From contig NZ_JADMLG010000003.1 of the NCBI RefSeq assembly GCF_015674855.1, positions 437,917 to 501,916 of the forward strand: DNA of 64,000 nt. The letters are read 5' to 3'. The position numbers were made by a program, and so were the translations under genes. How positions within the stretch are numbered: the stretch's first letter is position 1; each line of letters opens with the position of its first letter. The notes beneath the pieces were generated by a model. It made no database searches, was not told the DNA's origin, and worked only from the letters and a program-made list of their open reading frames with translations. The DNA comes from Nocardia bovistercoris. Its GTDB lineage: Bacteria; Actinomycetota; Actinomycetes; Mycobacteriales; Mycobacteriaceae. Positions 44,296 to 52,424 of the stretch are shown in pieces.

Positions 44296-45047
44296 CCGAG
44301 GCCGTCGAGGTCGACAAGCGCGGCAGGGTCACCGTCATCACCCTGCGCCGCGAGGCCAAGCGCAATGCCATCGATGCGACGATCACCGACGGGCTCGACC
44401 GGGCGCTCAACGACTTCGAAGACGACCCCGAGCAGTGGTGCGCGATTCTCACCGGCGGCACCCGATGCTTCAGCGCGGGCGCGGACCTGGCCGCGGGGCC
44501 CGGTCTGCCCACTCCGCGCGGCGGCATCGCGGGCATCATCACCCGCGCCCGCAACAAGCCGCTCATCGCCGCCGTGGAAGGCTTGGCCCTCGGCGGCGGC
44601 ATGGAGCTGGTGCTGTGCTGTGATCTGGTGGTCGCCGCCACCGATGCCCGCTTCGGACTGCCCGAGCCCAAGCGCGGTCTCATGGCCGACTTCGGCGGCG
44701 CCTTCCGGATCACTCGCCACCTGCCGCCCAATGTGGCACGTGAGATGTTGCTGACGGCGGGTGAACTCGATGCGCCGCGCGCCGAACGCCTCGGCTTGGT
44801 GAACCGACTCACAGAACCGGGAGAAGCGCTCACCGCCGCGATCGATCTCGCCGAGAAGATCTGCGAGAACGCCCCGCTGGCCGTACGCGGATCACTGCGG
44901 GTCGCCAACGCGGCGATCACCGCCGACGAGACCCAGCTCTGGCGTTTATCCGATGACATACACGCCGCCCTGCTGCGTTCACAGGATCTCATCGAAGGCA
45001 TCGCCGCGTTTTTCGAGAAACGTCGAGCGCGGTGGACCGGAAAGTAG
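44292..45047 (+). CDS. Enoyl-CoA hydratase/isomerase family protein
   Basis: A 251-aa crotonase. FSAGADLAAGPG and ALGGGMELVLCCDLVVA form the CoA oxyanion hole; the catalytic Glu is likely in FGLPEPKRGL. The long frame opening at 43911 is out of frame with the PPOX gene and not the real start; the ATG at 44292 is coupled to it. The reaction would be hydration or isomerisation in acyl-CoA degradation. Confidence 0.9.
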   Translation: MTEAVEVDKRGRVTVITLRREAKRNAIDATITDGLDRALNDFEDDPEQWCAILTGGTRCFSAGADLAAGPGLPTPRGGIAGIITRARNKPLIAAVEGLALGGGMELVLCCDLVVAATDARFGLPEPKRGLMADFGGAFRITRHLPPNVAREMLLTAGELDAPRAERLGLVNRLTEPGEALTAAIDLAEKICENAPLAVRGSLRVANAAITADETQLWRLSDDIHAALLRSQDLIEGIAAFFEKRRARWTGK

Positions 45048-45084
45048 CGGAGAGAACGATATCCGGCAACACCCGCACGCTATG

Positions 45085-45121
45085 AACAATTGTTTGGACA
45101 AATGTACATATGACTGTCCAA
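45085..45121. promoter_or_regulatory. Inverted repeats before the quinone oxidoreductase gene
   Basis: AACAATTGTT (45085-45094) is a perfect palindrome and overlaps TTGGACA...TGTCCAA (45094-45121, 7-bp arms, 14-nt spacer holding ATGTACAT). The location just before the gene start suggests a repressor site overlapping the promoter. Confidence 0.55.
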
Positions 45122-45143
45122 GTTGCGTGTTAAGGTCGCCGAC

Positions 45144-46196
45144 GTGGCAGGTATCGACAGCGCGCACCGAGCCGAGGAGCTCGGTGCGGACCGCACGACT
45201 CGGGCGGCGGTATGTGTCGAGCTCACCGGAGAGGACGGCATCGAGATCGCCGACTGGCCGGTGCCGCCGGTCGGCGACCGCGATATCCGGATCTCGGTGC
45301 GCGCCGCGTCGGTGAACTTTCCCGACTGTCTGATGGTGCGCGGCCAGTATCACTTCCGCCCCGATCTCCCGTTCGTGCCCGGCAGCGAGTCCGCCGGGAT
45401 CGTGACCGAGATCGGCGCGGCGGTGACCGGCTTCCGGGGCGGCGATCGAGTCCTGGCGCTCAACGGTTTCGGCGCGTTCGCCTCCGATGTCGTCGTCTCG
45501 AACGCGATGCCCGTATATCGCATCCCCGAAGCCATGTCGTTCGACGAGGGCTCGGCATTCCTGATGACCTACGGCACCTCTTATCACGGACTGGTGCGCC
45601 GCGGCGGACTGCGCGCAGGCGAATCGGTGCTGGTGCTCGGCGCGACCGGCGGTTGCGGTTCGGCGGCGGTGCAGATCGCGAAGGCCGCGGGGGCGACGGT
45701 CGTCGCGGTCGCGGGCGGCGAGGCGAAATGCGCCGCGGCGCGCGAACTCGGCGCCGATGTCGTCATCGACCACCGGACGACGAGTTCGCTGTCGGAATCG
45801 GTGCGGGACGCGACCGGCGGACGCGGCGTGGACCTGGTGTTCGACCCCGTCGGCGGCGAGGACATCCGGGAACCGCTGCGCTGTCTGGCGTGGGACGGAC
45901 GCTATCTGGTGATCGGCTTCGCCGGTGGCGGCATCCCGGTCGTCCGACTCAATCAGACGATTCTCAAGAGCATTTCGTTGATCGGCGTCGCCTTCGGGGC
46001 TTCGGTGATCAAGGATCCCGAAGCGGGCGCCGCGGACTTCGCGCAGTTGTCCCGGTGGTACGAGGAAGGTTCCGTGCGTCCCCTGGTCGGCGCTCGATTC
46101 CCGTTGGAGCGAACCGCGGACGCGATGCGCGTCGTCCACGAGCGACGCGCGATCGGCAAAGTCGTCGTCACGGTCGAGAACAGCCGGAGCCGATGA
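45144..46196 (+). CDS. Zinc-free alcohol dehydrogenase/quinone oxidoreductase family protein
   Basis: A 350-aa MDR enzyme of the NADPH:quinone reductase type. ASVNFPDCLMVRGQYHFRPDLPFVPGSESAGIVTEIG is the GroES-like half, VLVLGATGGCGSAAVQIAKAAGATVVAVAGGE the NADP-binding Rossmann half. The metal-binding Cys set is absent. I choose GTG 45144 (AAGG 8 nt upstream); TTG 45123 is in frame and lies next to the operator. Such genes often stand in acyl-CoA pathways. Confidence 0.88.
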   Translation: MAGIDSAHRAEELGADRTTRAAVCVELTGEDGIEIADWPVPPVGDRDIRISVRAASVNFPDCLMVRGQYHFRPDLPFVPGSESAGIVTEIGAAVTGFRGGDRVLALNGFGAFASDVVVSNAMPVYRIPEAMSFDEGSAFLMTYGTSYHGLVRRGGLRAGESVLVLGATGGCGSAAVQIAKAAGATVVAVAGGEAKCAAARELGADVVIDHRTTSSLSESVRDATGGRGVDLVFDPVGGEDIREPLRCLAWDGRYLVIGFAGGGIPVVRLNQTILKSISLIGVAFGASVIKDPEAGAADFAQLSRWYEEGSVRPLVGARFPLERTADAMRVVHERRAIGKVVVTVENSRSR

Positions 46197-46278
46197 AAGC
46201 CGCGGCGGTATCCGACTGCCTGCAAACCCATCTCGTGACGACCGCGCAGGTGGTCCAACGCCTGTTCATCAGGCAGCG

Positions 46279-46445
46279 GTGACGACGAACAGCGGAACCG
46301 TCTCCGCGCGTGCGAGTTCCGGTGACCGATCGGAGTCGGGGCGCGTGGCGGTGGTCACCTGCGCCGCAGGCGGAATCGGGCGAGCGATCGCGGAATCACC
46401 GCTCGCCGACGGCGCGCGCGGCACATCGCCCTACCCGGTATCGTC
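46279..46445 (+). pseudogene. Decayed SDR N-terminal fragment
   Basis: The frame from 46279 contains SGRVAVVTCAAGGIGRAIAES and ADGARG, which closely follow the SDR cofactor motif TGxxxGIG with a Gly-to-Cys change. After that the homology stops and nothing of the catalytic half (N, S, YxxxK) follows before the convergent TetR gene. I read it as a truncated SDR remnant. Confidence 0.55.
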
Positions 46446-46488
46446 GGGTCGACCCGAGCGCAGGCCGTGGATCCGAGCAGGCGCGGTG

Positions 46489-47097
46489 TCACCCCACTAT
46501 TCCCCGGATCGCGTCCCGAACGCGATCGAAAGCCGTTGCGGGCGAGCCGATATCGGGGTCTAGAAGGTGCTGCATGGCGACGCCGCGAAGTAGGCCGACG
46601 ATCACCAGCGCGCTCGACCGACAGTAGCTGTCGACGCTCGACCTGCCCGTCGCGCGCGCGATGACCTCGCTCATTCCTTGCCGGAAATGCCGGTCCCATT
46701 CGATGCGGGAATCGCGGATATCGGCCGCCCCGGCAACCGCCTGCGCCCACAATACGACGTGGACGCGGGCCATCGGATCGTCACTCGTCACCAGGGTGAG
46801 ATACGCCTCGGCGAGCGCGACGATCGCGTCGACCCCGACCTTGCCTTCGATCGCGGCCGGTATGTGAGCTCTGTACATCTCGTCGACGGTGTCGTTGAGC
46901 CGTTCGATCATCGCCGCTTTGGTGCCGAACAGATGGTTGACCAGAGCATGGCTGCAACCCGCGCGCTGTCCGATCGCCGTCAGCGACAACTCCGACATGC
47001 CGCGTTCGACGATCAACTGCGCGGTGGCCGCCAGGAGCTTCTGCTCGCTCTCGGCTCGACGTTCCCGCTGAGACCGCCGCGGAGTTGTCTGTTTCAT
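46489..47097 (-). CDS. TetR/AcrR family regulator
   Basis: A 202-aa repressor with a basic N-terminus and HTH (LLAATAQLIVERGMSELSLTAIGQRAGCSHALVNHLFGTKAAMI). The C-terminal part ends with AMQHLLDPDIGSPATAFDRVRDAI, as in regulators of acyl-CoA metabolism. It is the last gene of the acyl-CoA synthetase-crotonase operon, 13 nt after the crotonase stop codon, so it probably controls that operon, sensing an acyl-CoA. Confidence 0.9.
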   Translation of the reverse strand: MKQTTPRRSQRERRAESEQKLLAATAQLIVERGMSELSLTAIGQRAGCSHALVNHLFGTKAAMIERLNDTVDEMYRAHIPAAIEGKVGVDAIVALAEAYLTLVTSDDPMARVHVVLWAQAVAGAADIRDSRIEWDRHFRQGMSEVIARATGRSSVDSYCRSSALVIVGLLRGVAMQHLLDPDIGSPATAFDRVRDAIRGIVG

Positions 47098-47110
47098 CGG
47101 TCTGCTCGGC

Positions 47111-47866
47111 TCAACGCCGCAGGAAGGCTGTCAGAGCTTCGGCATTGGCGCCGGTCCCGAGCAGCTCGGCCATGGCTTGGTTCTCGCGGGCGGCGGCCGC
47201 GGCGATCTGCTCGCGATGGGGTGCGTTCAACAGGCGTTTGACGGTGCCGAGGATCTGCTGAGGTTTGTCGGCCAGGATCTCGGCGTGCCTGTGGGCTGTC
47301 GCGAGCAGGTCGGCCGGTTCGCAGACCTTCCAGACCAGGCCGATCTCGCGTGCCTCCGCGGCGGAGATCCATTCCGAGGACAACAACGCCCAAGCCGCGT
47401 TCTGCCTCCCGAGCAGCATGGGGAGCAGATAGCTGGACGCGGCTTCCGGCGGCGCCCCGATGGCGGTGAAAGGGCACTTCAAACGGGCTTCGCTCGACAT
47501 GAACACCAGGTCGGCGAAACCGAGAATCGTCATGCCGAATCCGACACCGAGGCCGTTGACCGCCATGATCAGCGGCTTCGGGAATTCGGCCAGCGTGTCG
47601 ATGAGTTCGACGAATGCCGCACTCTTCGCCTCGCGAGGTGACACCGGATGGGCGACGCGCTCGGCGACCTCCTTCAGGTCGGCCCCGGAACTGAACGCCC
47701 GCCCTGTCCCCGTGAGCACGACGACGGAGACATCCGCATCCTCGGCCGAATTTCGAAGTGCCACGCCGAGATCGGCGACGAGTCGAATATCGAAGGCGTT
47801 CAGCCTTTCCGGGCGATTGAGCGCCAGCGTGCGGATCTTGCCGGTATCGCTGATCTGGACTGTCAT
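47111..47866 (-). CDS. Enoyl-CoA hydratase/isomerase family protein
   Basis: A 251-aa crotonase. FSSGADLKEVAERV and GLGVGFGMTILGFADLVFMSSEARLKCPF make the oxyanion hole and active-site wall; GAPPEAASS replaces the usual GxxPExG-type segment bearing the catalytic Glu. The typical end TVKRLLNAPHREQI follows. It lies between an acyl-CoA synthetase gene (51 nt upstream) and a TetR gene, so it acts on the same activated acid. Confidence 0.9.
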   Translation of the reverse strand: MTVQISDTGKIRTLALNRPERLNAFDIRLVADLGVALRNSAEDADVSVVVLTGTGRAFSSGADLKEVAERVAHPVSPREAKSAAFVELIDTLAEFPKPLIMAVNGLGVGFGMTILGFADLVFMSSEARLKCPFTAIGAPPEAASSYLLPMLLGRQNAAWALLSSEWISAAEAREIGLVWKVCEPADLLATAHRHAEILADKPQQILGTVKRLLNAPHREQIAAAAARENQAMAELLGTGANAEALTAFLRR

Positions 47867-47917
47867 CTGTGTTGCCTTCTCCTGCTGTTCGATTCGACCT
47901 GCCCCCCACTTCCCCCG

Positions 47918-49621
47918 TCATCGCAGTTCGGTTCGAGAGTCCGCGACGGCCTGTGCACGCGCCCAGCGGTAGTCGGCCTTACCCGCCGGGCTGCGCACGA
48001 TCTCGGAGCAGATCACCACCGCTTTCGGAAGTTTGTATCCGGCAATCGATTCCGCCGCGTGTGCGAGCAGATCGGCGGCACGAACCGCATCCGGTTCCAC
48101 GAGCTCGACGATCGCGACGACCTCCTGCCCCCACCGATCGCTCGGACGACCGACCACAAGGACATCCGACACCGCCGGATGGGACGAGATGGCGAGTTCG
48201 ACCTCCTCGGCGAAGATCTTCTCCCCACCGGAGTTGATGGTGACCGCGTCCCGCCCCAGCAACTCGACGGTACCGTCGGCGAGCAGGCGCGCGCGATCAC
48301 CGGGCACCGCGTACCGCGTGCCGTCGATCACCGGGAACGTCGCCGCGGTCTTGGCCGCGTCCCCCTTGTAGCCCAGCGGCGTGTTGCCGCGCACCGCGAG
48401 CCAACCGATCCCGTCGTGCCCCGCGGCGAGCACGCCCCCGAGATCTTCCGCCACGACCGCGGTCGTCGGCCCCGCGGTGAACGTTCCGGTCGACACCGCC
48501 GCCGCTGTCGACATGTGATTCAACACCACCCCGGTCTCCGAGGACGCGACGGCGTCGAGCACGATCAGCCCCGGCACCGCCTCGATCCACCGCTGTTTGA
48601 CCTGCGGACTCATCGTCGCCCCACCGGACGCGAGAGTCACCAACGACGACACGTCCGCCCTCGTTGCGGCGATCGCGTCCAGCAGCGGACGCGCCATCGC
48701 GTCACCGACGACCACCAACACCGCCACCCGCTCGCGCTCGATGGTGCGCACCACATCGTCGGCGTCGAGGTGATCGATGACCCCGGAGAACACGACCGTC
48801 TGCCCCAAACTCAACGCCGACAGCGTCGCCCACTGCGCCGCGCCGTGGATGAGCGGCGGCAGAATCATGATCTTCACACCCGGATACGACGCCGACCGCG
48901 CCCCGAGAGATTCATAGGACAGCGCCACCTCCTGCCCGCTGATCGCGTTGCGTCCACCGCAGGCCGCCATGAAAACATCGTGCTGACGCCACAACACGGC
49001 TTTGGGCATACCGGTGGTTCCGCCGGTATAGAGCACGAGCAGGTCGTCCGCCGACGGCTCGGGCAGATCCTCCGCCCCGGACACCGAGGCGATGGCATCC
49101 TCGTAATCGACCGCGCCCGGCAGCAATTCGTTACCCGAATCGTCCGCGATCTGGATCAACACCCGCAGCTGCGGCAACTCGCGCGACACCCGCGCCACCC
49201 GCGGCGCGAACGCCGAATGGTAGAGCAGAGCGGTCGCGCCCGCGTCGGCCAACAGGTACCGCAATTCGTTCTCGACATAGCGATAGTTGATGTTGAACGG
49301 CGCCACACGCGCCGCGAGGCCGCCGAGTATGCCCTCGAGGTACTCGTTGCCGTTGTAGGCATAGATACCGAGCAGATCCTGCCCGACCTCGTGCCCCGCC
49401 AACTCCGAGCGCTCGACATGGGCGCCGAGCCCCCGCGTGCGCAGGTACGCGGCCAGTCGCCGGGACCGATCCGCGATCTGCGCGTAGGTCACCCGCCGGT
49501 CACCCTGGATGATCAACTCCCGGTCCGGGACCGCCGACGCGGTGGCCGCAGCAGCCTCGACCAGCGTGAACCCCGGCACCGGCGGTTGCGACGACGCGGA
49601 CTCACACACCGAGTGGGACAT
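47918..49621 (-). CDS. Acyl-CoA synthetase (AMP-forming, FadD-like)
   Basis: A 567-aa adenylate-forming ligase. LVLYTGGTTGMPKAVLWRQHD is the P-loop; DGTRYAVPGDRARLLADGTVELLGRD and INSGGEKIFAEEVE are the A7-A8 motifs; GKADYRWARA holds the catalytic lysine. It makes acyl-CoA from a fatty or ring-derived acid. The ATG at 49621 has AAGGAGGA 4 nt upstream, while the 34 codons beyond it overlap the promoter. It resembles the FadD17/19 group used for sterol side-chain acids, but that is not certain. Confidence 0.88.
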   Translation of the reverse strand: MSHSVCESASSQPPVPGFTLVEAAAATASAVPDRELIIQGDRRVTYAQIADRSRRLAAYLRTRGLGAHVERSELAGHEVGQDLLGIYAYNGNEYLEGILGGLAARVAPFNINYRYVENELRYLLADAGATALLYHSAFAPRVARVSRELPQLRVLIQIADDSGNELLPGAVDYEDAIASVSGAEDLPEPSADDLLVLYTGGTTGMPKAVLWRQHDVFMAACGGRNAISGQEVALSYESLGARSASYPGVKIMILPPLIHGAAQWATLSALSLGQTVVFSGVIDHLDADDVVRTIERERVAVLVVVGDAMARPLLDAIAATRADVSSLVTLASGGATMSPQVKQRWIEAVPGLIVLDAVASSETGVVLNHMSTAAAVSTGTFTAGPTTAVVAEDLGGVLAAGHDGIGWLAVRGNTPLGYKGDAAKTAATFPVIDGTRYAVPGDRARLLADGTVELLGRDAVTINSGGEKIFAEEVELAISSHPAVSDVLVVGRPSDRWGQEVVAIVELVEPDAVRAADLLAHAAESIAGYKLPKAVVICSEIVRSPAGKADYRWARAQAVADSRTELR

Positions 49622-49669
49622 GGGATCCTCCTTGATCCTGGCAGGACCAGCACGAGCCTGAACAGGCGA

Positions 49670-49697
49670 ACTGTAAGCAATACGGGATGCTTGACAA
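49670..49697 (-). promoter_or_regulatory. Probable promoter of the acyl-CoA synthetase operon
   Basis: On the minus strand TTGTCA (49692-49697) and TACAGT (49670-49675) are 16 nt apart. An inverted repeat AAGCA...TGCTT (49675-49692) lies between them. The motif TTGCTTACAGT also occurs, as TTGCTTACTGT, at the mce promoter. Confidence 0.45.
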
Positions 49698-50092
49698 TAA
49701 CTTCCTTTCCGAACAGAAAGCAAGAGCGTCTACCCGTCCGATACCAGCGGTCGAACGACCGCAGGGGATGTCCGGCTGCCACGCCGAGGACATCGATATC
49801 GAGCCGTGAACCTGGAGATTTCGCCGCCGACCACACCTTCGCCGTACTACACGGAAGGCAAGTGCGCCAAGACAGCCGGACGCGGAAGGTCCACCAATCG
49901 AAGCAGTTCGACAACTGGTCCCCAATCACCCAGCGATGCTCGGACGCGATCCAACAGCCGACGATCGATCGGACCTCGTGAGACGAAACGGACGCATCAC
50001 GACCGATCGGCCAACGAACCGGAACTCCCGATTTGGTTCCAGAGGGGGGTCGTGGGGTAATCTCGTCAAGCACCCGCCGAGCGGGCCGCAAA
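49698..50092. other. 395-nt non-coding stretch before the tRNA
   Basis: I see no gene in this stretch. It separates the acyl-CoA synthetase promoter from the tRNA-Pro gene and presumably contains the tRNA promoter. Confidence 0.4.
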
Positions 50093-50166
50093 CGGGCTGT
50101 GGCGCAGTTTGGTAGCGCACTTGACTGGGGGTCAAGTGGTCGCAGGTTCAAATCCTGTCAGCCCGA
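50093..50166 (+). tRNA. tRNA-Pro (anticodon GGG)
   Basis: A full cloverleaf can be drawn. Acceptor CGGGCTG (50093-50099) pairs with CAGCCCG (50159-50165); D arm GCGC/GCGC; anticodon stem CTTGA/TCAAG with loop CTGGGGG giving GGG; T stem GCAGG/CCTGT with loop TTCAAAT; discriminator A. No CCA is encoded. Its 3' part is the attachment site of the adjacent integrative element and remains intact. Confidence 0.93.
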
Positions 50167-50176
50167 CAGACAGAAA
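50125..50176 (+). repeat. attL: 52-bp tRNA-derived attachment core
   Basis: The core runs from the anticodon loop (CTGGGGG) through the tRNA 3' end to the following CAGACAGAAA. It is identical to 59941-59992; the flanking bases differ at both ends. Confidence 0.92.
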
Positions 50177-50204
50177 TCCCCTCCGACCAGCGTCGGAGGG
50201 GATT
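50175..50204. terminator. Hairpin terminator after tRNA and integrase
   Basis: Perfect 13-bp arms AATCCCCTCCGAC / GTCGGAGGGGATT around CAGC. It is placed to stop the tRNA transcript from the left and the integrase transcript from the right (integrase stop at 50209). Confidence 0.8.
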
Positions 50205-50208
50205 CGTG

Positions 50209-51540
50209 TTATTCGACCACCCGGAGTTTTGGGGCCAATCTGGGGCCACTGGCGGTTTTCGGTCGTTGGTCCGGTCCGATGCGGGCCAGTTCTTCGGGGA
50301 TCTGCGGCCCGCTGTTCGGTGCCGCGAGGAACCGCGACAGCAGCTGTCCATCGTTCTGCAGGCCCTTGATGTCGGGGTGTAGATACCGCTGGGTGATCCG
50401 CGGATCGGTGTGTCCGGCGATCTGCTGGAGGCGATGCAGCGGAACGCCCGCGTCGGCGAACCAGGTGAGTCCGGTGTGGCGTAGATCGTGACGGCGCAGA
50501 TGCTCGTACCCCAACCGGGCGACTACGTCGTCCCAGTGCGTCGCGTCGCGCAGGACTCCGGAAGCGAGTCGTCCGCCGCGCGGGCCAACGAACAGCCGTG
50601 CGTCCTGCAACGCCTGTTCGCGCTCCTCGGCCGTGACGTCGGGCATCGCGCGGTTGACGCGGGCGCGCGCGGCGTTGATCCGCCCGAGGACGATCGGCCG
50701 GATTTCGGCGATGAGCGGAACAGTCCGTGCCCGTTTGCCTTTCGTGCGTTTATCGAGCATCCCTCCCGGCCCTGGCGTGGTCTGGCGCCGCAGCGTCCAC
50801 AGCCACAGGTCGGTGTCGATGTCGCGGACGCGGCATCCCGACACTTCACCGATGCGGGTCGCGGTGCAGGCTTCGAACATCACCGCGTCACCCCAACCCT
50901 GATACTCCCCGGCCGACGCGGCGACCAGTTCCGCGGCGAGCGTTTCGAGGGTGGCCCAGTCCGGCAGCGCCAACGCGCGCGGGTCGTCTATCCCGTCCTC
51001 GTCTCGGCCGAACTCCCGCTGCCAGCCTTTCACCTTGACCCGATTGCGGTCGATCACCTCGTCTCGTACCGCCTGCTCGAGCACCCGCGCGAGAACGGCC
51101 AAGGTGTTCTTGATGGTCGAGGGTCCGCACCCCTGCGTGATCCACTTCGTCACCGCGCGGTCGGCGAGACCGGTGGTCAGCATCGTGACCGGCAGGTGGC
51201 CCAACGTCGGCACCACGCGCAGCCTCCACCCGGCCCGATACGGGTCCAGTGTTTTCGGCTCCACACCACGCATCGCGGAATCCCAATGTGCTGCACCGTA
51301 TTCGGCGAGTGTTGCGGAAGCGGTTTTCGGGTCGACGCCGCGTTCCGCAGCTTTCCGGATGCGGTCGATCCAGTCTCGCGCTTCCTCCTCGCTGGCGAAG
51401 GACTCCGATTTCGACTCGCGCTCTTTGGTCGCCGGATCGGTCCAACGCACCCGAGCACGGTACTGGCCCGCTTTCCCGCGCTGCTCGACATAGCCGGTGA
51501 CCTTGGCGCCGAGTGGGATCAGGTCCACGCGTTCGTTCAT
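50209..51540 (-). CDS. Tyrosine recombinase (site-specific integrase)
   Basis: A 443-aa phage-type integrase. An N-terminal AP2-like arm-binding region (YRARVRWTDPATKERESKSESFASEEEARDWI) is followed by a SAM-like core-binding domain and a catalytic domain. ATRIGEVSGCRVRDID carries the first Arg, HLRRHDLRHTGLTW the HxxR, and AGHTDPRITQRYLH the final His and the nucleophile Tyr. The start codon ATG 51540 shares a base with the upstream stop (TGATG); the 96 codons beyond are shadow. It sits beside the tRNA, as expected for the enzyme that made the insertion. Confidence 0.93.
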   Translation of the reverse strand: MNERVDLIPLGAKVTGYVEQRGKAGQYRARVRWTDPATKERESKSESFASEEEARDWIDRIRKAAERGVDPKTASATLAEYGAAHWDSAMRGVEPKTLDPYRAGWRLRVVPTLGHLPVTMLTTGLADRAVTKWITQGCGPSTIKNTLAVLARVLEQAVRDEVIDRNRVKVKGWQREFGRDEDGIDDPRALALPDWATLETLAAELVAASAGEYQGWGDAVMFEACTATRIGEVSGCRVRDIDTDLWLWTLRRQTTPGPGGMLDKRTKGKRARTVPLIAEIRPIVLGRINAARARVNRAMPDVTAEEREQALQDARLFVGPRGGRLASGVLRDATHWDDVVARLGYEHLRRHDLRHTGLTWFADAGVPLHRLQQIAGHTDPRITQRYLHPDIKGLQNDGQLLSRFLAAPNSGPQIPEELARIGPDQRPKTASGPRLAPKLRVVE

Positions 51541-51764
51541 CACGCGGCCGGATCTATTCGGCGGCTGGCGATGAACGCGAGCACGTCGGCGCCGCTGTAG
51601 CGGATGCAGCGTTCGGAGAAGGACACGAACGCCGGTCCCTGGGGCGGGCGCGCGGTCCGCCATCGACGCAGGCTCGACGCGTCGACCTTCAAAGCCGCGG
51701 CTACTTCCTCGGTGGTGTACCACCGCGACGGCTCGAATTCCGGAACGAACTCCTCGGCGCTCAC
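51540..51764 (-). CDS. Excisionase-like HTH protein
   Basis: A 74-aa winged-HTH protein: WYTTEEVAAALKVDASSLRRWRTARPPQGPAFVSFSERCIRYSGADVLAFI. It is of the MerR/excisionase type that bends att DNA. It lies directly before the integrase and 4 nt inside the preceding gene. A close relative stands before the second, damaged integrase at 61233. Confidence 0.8.
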   Translation of the reverse strand: MSAEEFVPEFEPSRWYTTEEVAAALKVDASSLRRWRTARPPQGPAFVSFSERCIRYSGADVLAFIASRRIDPAA

Positions 51765-51964
51765 AGCTGGCCCGCCTTGCCGCTCTGGGCCTCCTGCTCG
51801 GCGATCCAGGCGTGAATGACGCTCTCACGGTAGACGCGTCGGCGCCCGAGCTTGAAGCTCGCCGGACCGGTGCCCTTGTGCGCCCAGTACCGCCACGTCG
51901 CGGCGGGGATGCCCGTCAGCTGCTCCAGGTCGGCGGCTTGCAAGAAATTCTCGGTATTGCTCAT
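51761..51964 (-). CDS. Second excisionase-like HTH protein
   Basis: A 67-aa protein with the same fold: FLQAADLEQLTGIPAATWRYWAHKGTGPASFKLGRRRVYRESVIHAWI, a helix-turn-helix with the RRVYR wing that often precedes actinobacterial integrases. ATG 51964 begins the xis-xis-int operon. Promoter and iteron-like repeats lie just upstream. Confidence 0.78.
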   Translation of the reverse strand: MSNTENFLQAADLEQLTGIPAATWRYWAHKGTGPASFKLGRRRVYRESVIHAWIAEQEAQSGKAGQL

Positions 51965-52030
51965 CGTTAACAGTCCTCGGTTCTAGTGAAGTATGCGCCG
52001 CGGAGTCGGCGCGATCGATACAAGAGAGGG

Positions 52031-52345
52031 CGACAGGGTGTCGCAGGGTGTCGCTGGGTGACCGTCGCCAGGCGACAGGGGGTGTCTAGTCCTGTCGCCT
52101 GGTGTCCACCCCGGCGTCTAGTCCTGTCGCCAGGTGTCTAGTCGGTGTCGCCTTCTAGACTTTGCTGCGGCGACGGCGTATAAGACGCGATACCCGTCAC
52201 AGAGAAATTCATTTCGCCTGTTCAGGCGCGGTGTCCAGGCTTGTCGCCTGGTGTCTACCGCGCTGTCGCTGGTGTCCACCGTGGTGTCGCCTGCTGTCGC
52301 CCGAGCGGTTCGGCGGTGTGGCCGCGCTGTCGCCAGGCGGTGAAT
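52031..52345. repeat. Iteron-like TGTCGCC repeats
   Basis: The 460-nt gene-free gap (51965-52424) is filled with variants of TGTCGCCTGGTGTC. Three units of about 10 bp (CGACAGGGTG, TCGCAGGGTG, TCGCTGGGTG) stand in tandem at 52031-52060. A 23-bp unit GTCTAGTCCTGTCGCC(T/A)GGTGTC occurs at 52084 and 52116, and further copies lie at 52230-52300 and near 52328. The layout suggests a replication origin, partition site or multi-copy operator. Confidence 0.6.
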
Positions 52346-52424
52346 CCGATGCCCGGATAGGACTCCGGTGGGCGCCCGATCGGCAGGCCGCTGGACGGTG
52401 CTGTCCAGTCGGGCGCACAGCTGT

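Noticed and set aside
52031..52345. Repeat cluster considered as a CRISPR
   Set aside because: Units vary, have no constant 28-37-nt repeat or uniform spacers, and no cas genes are near.
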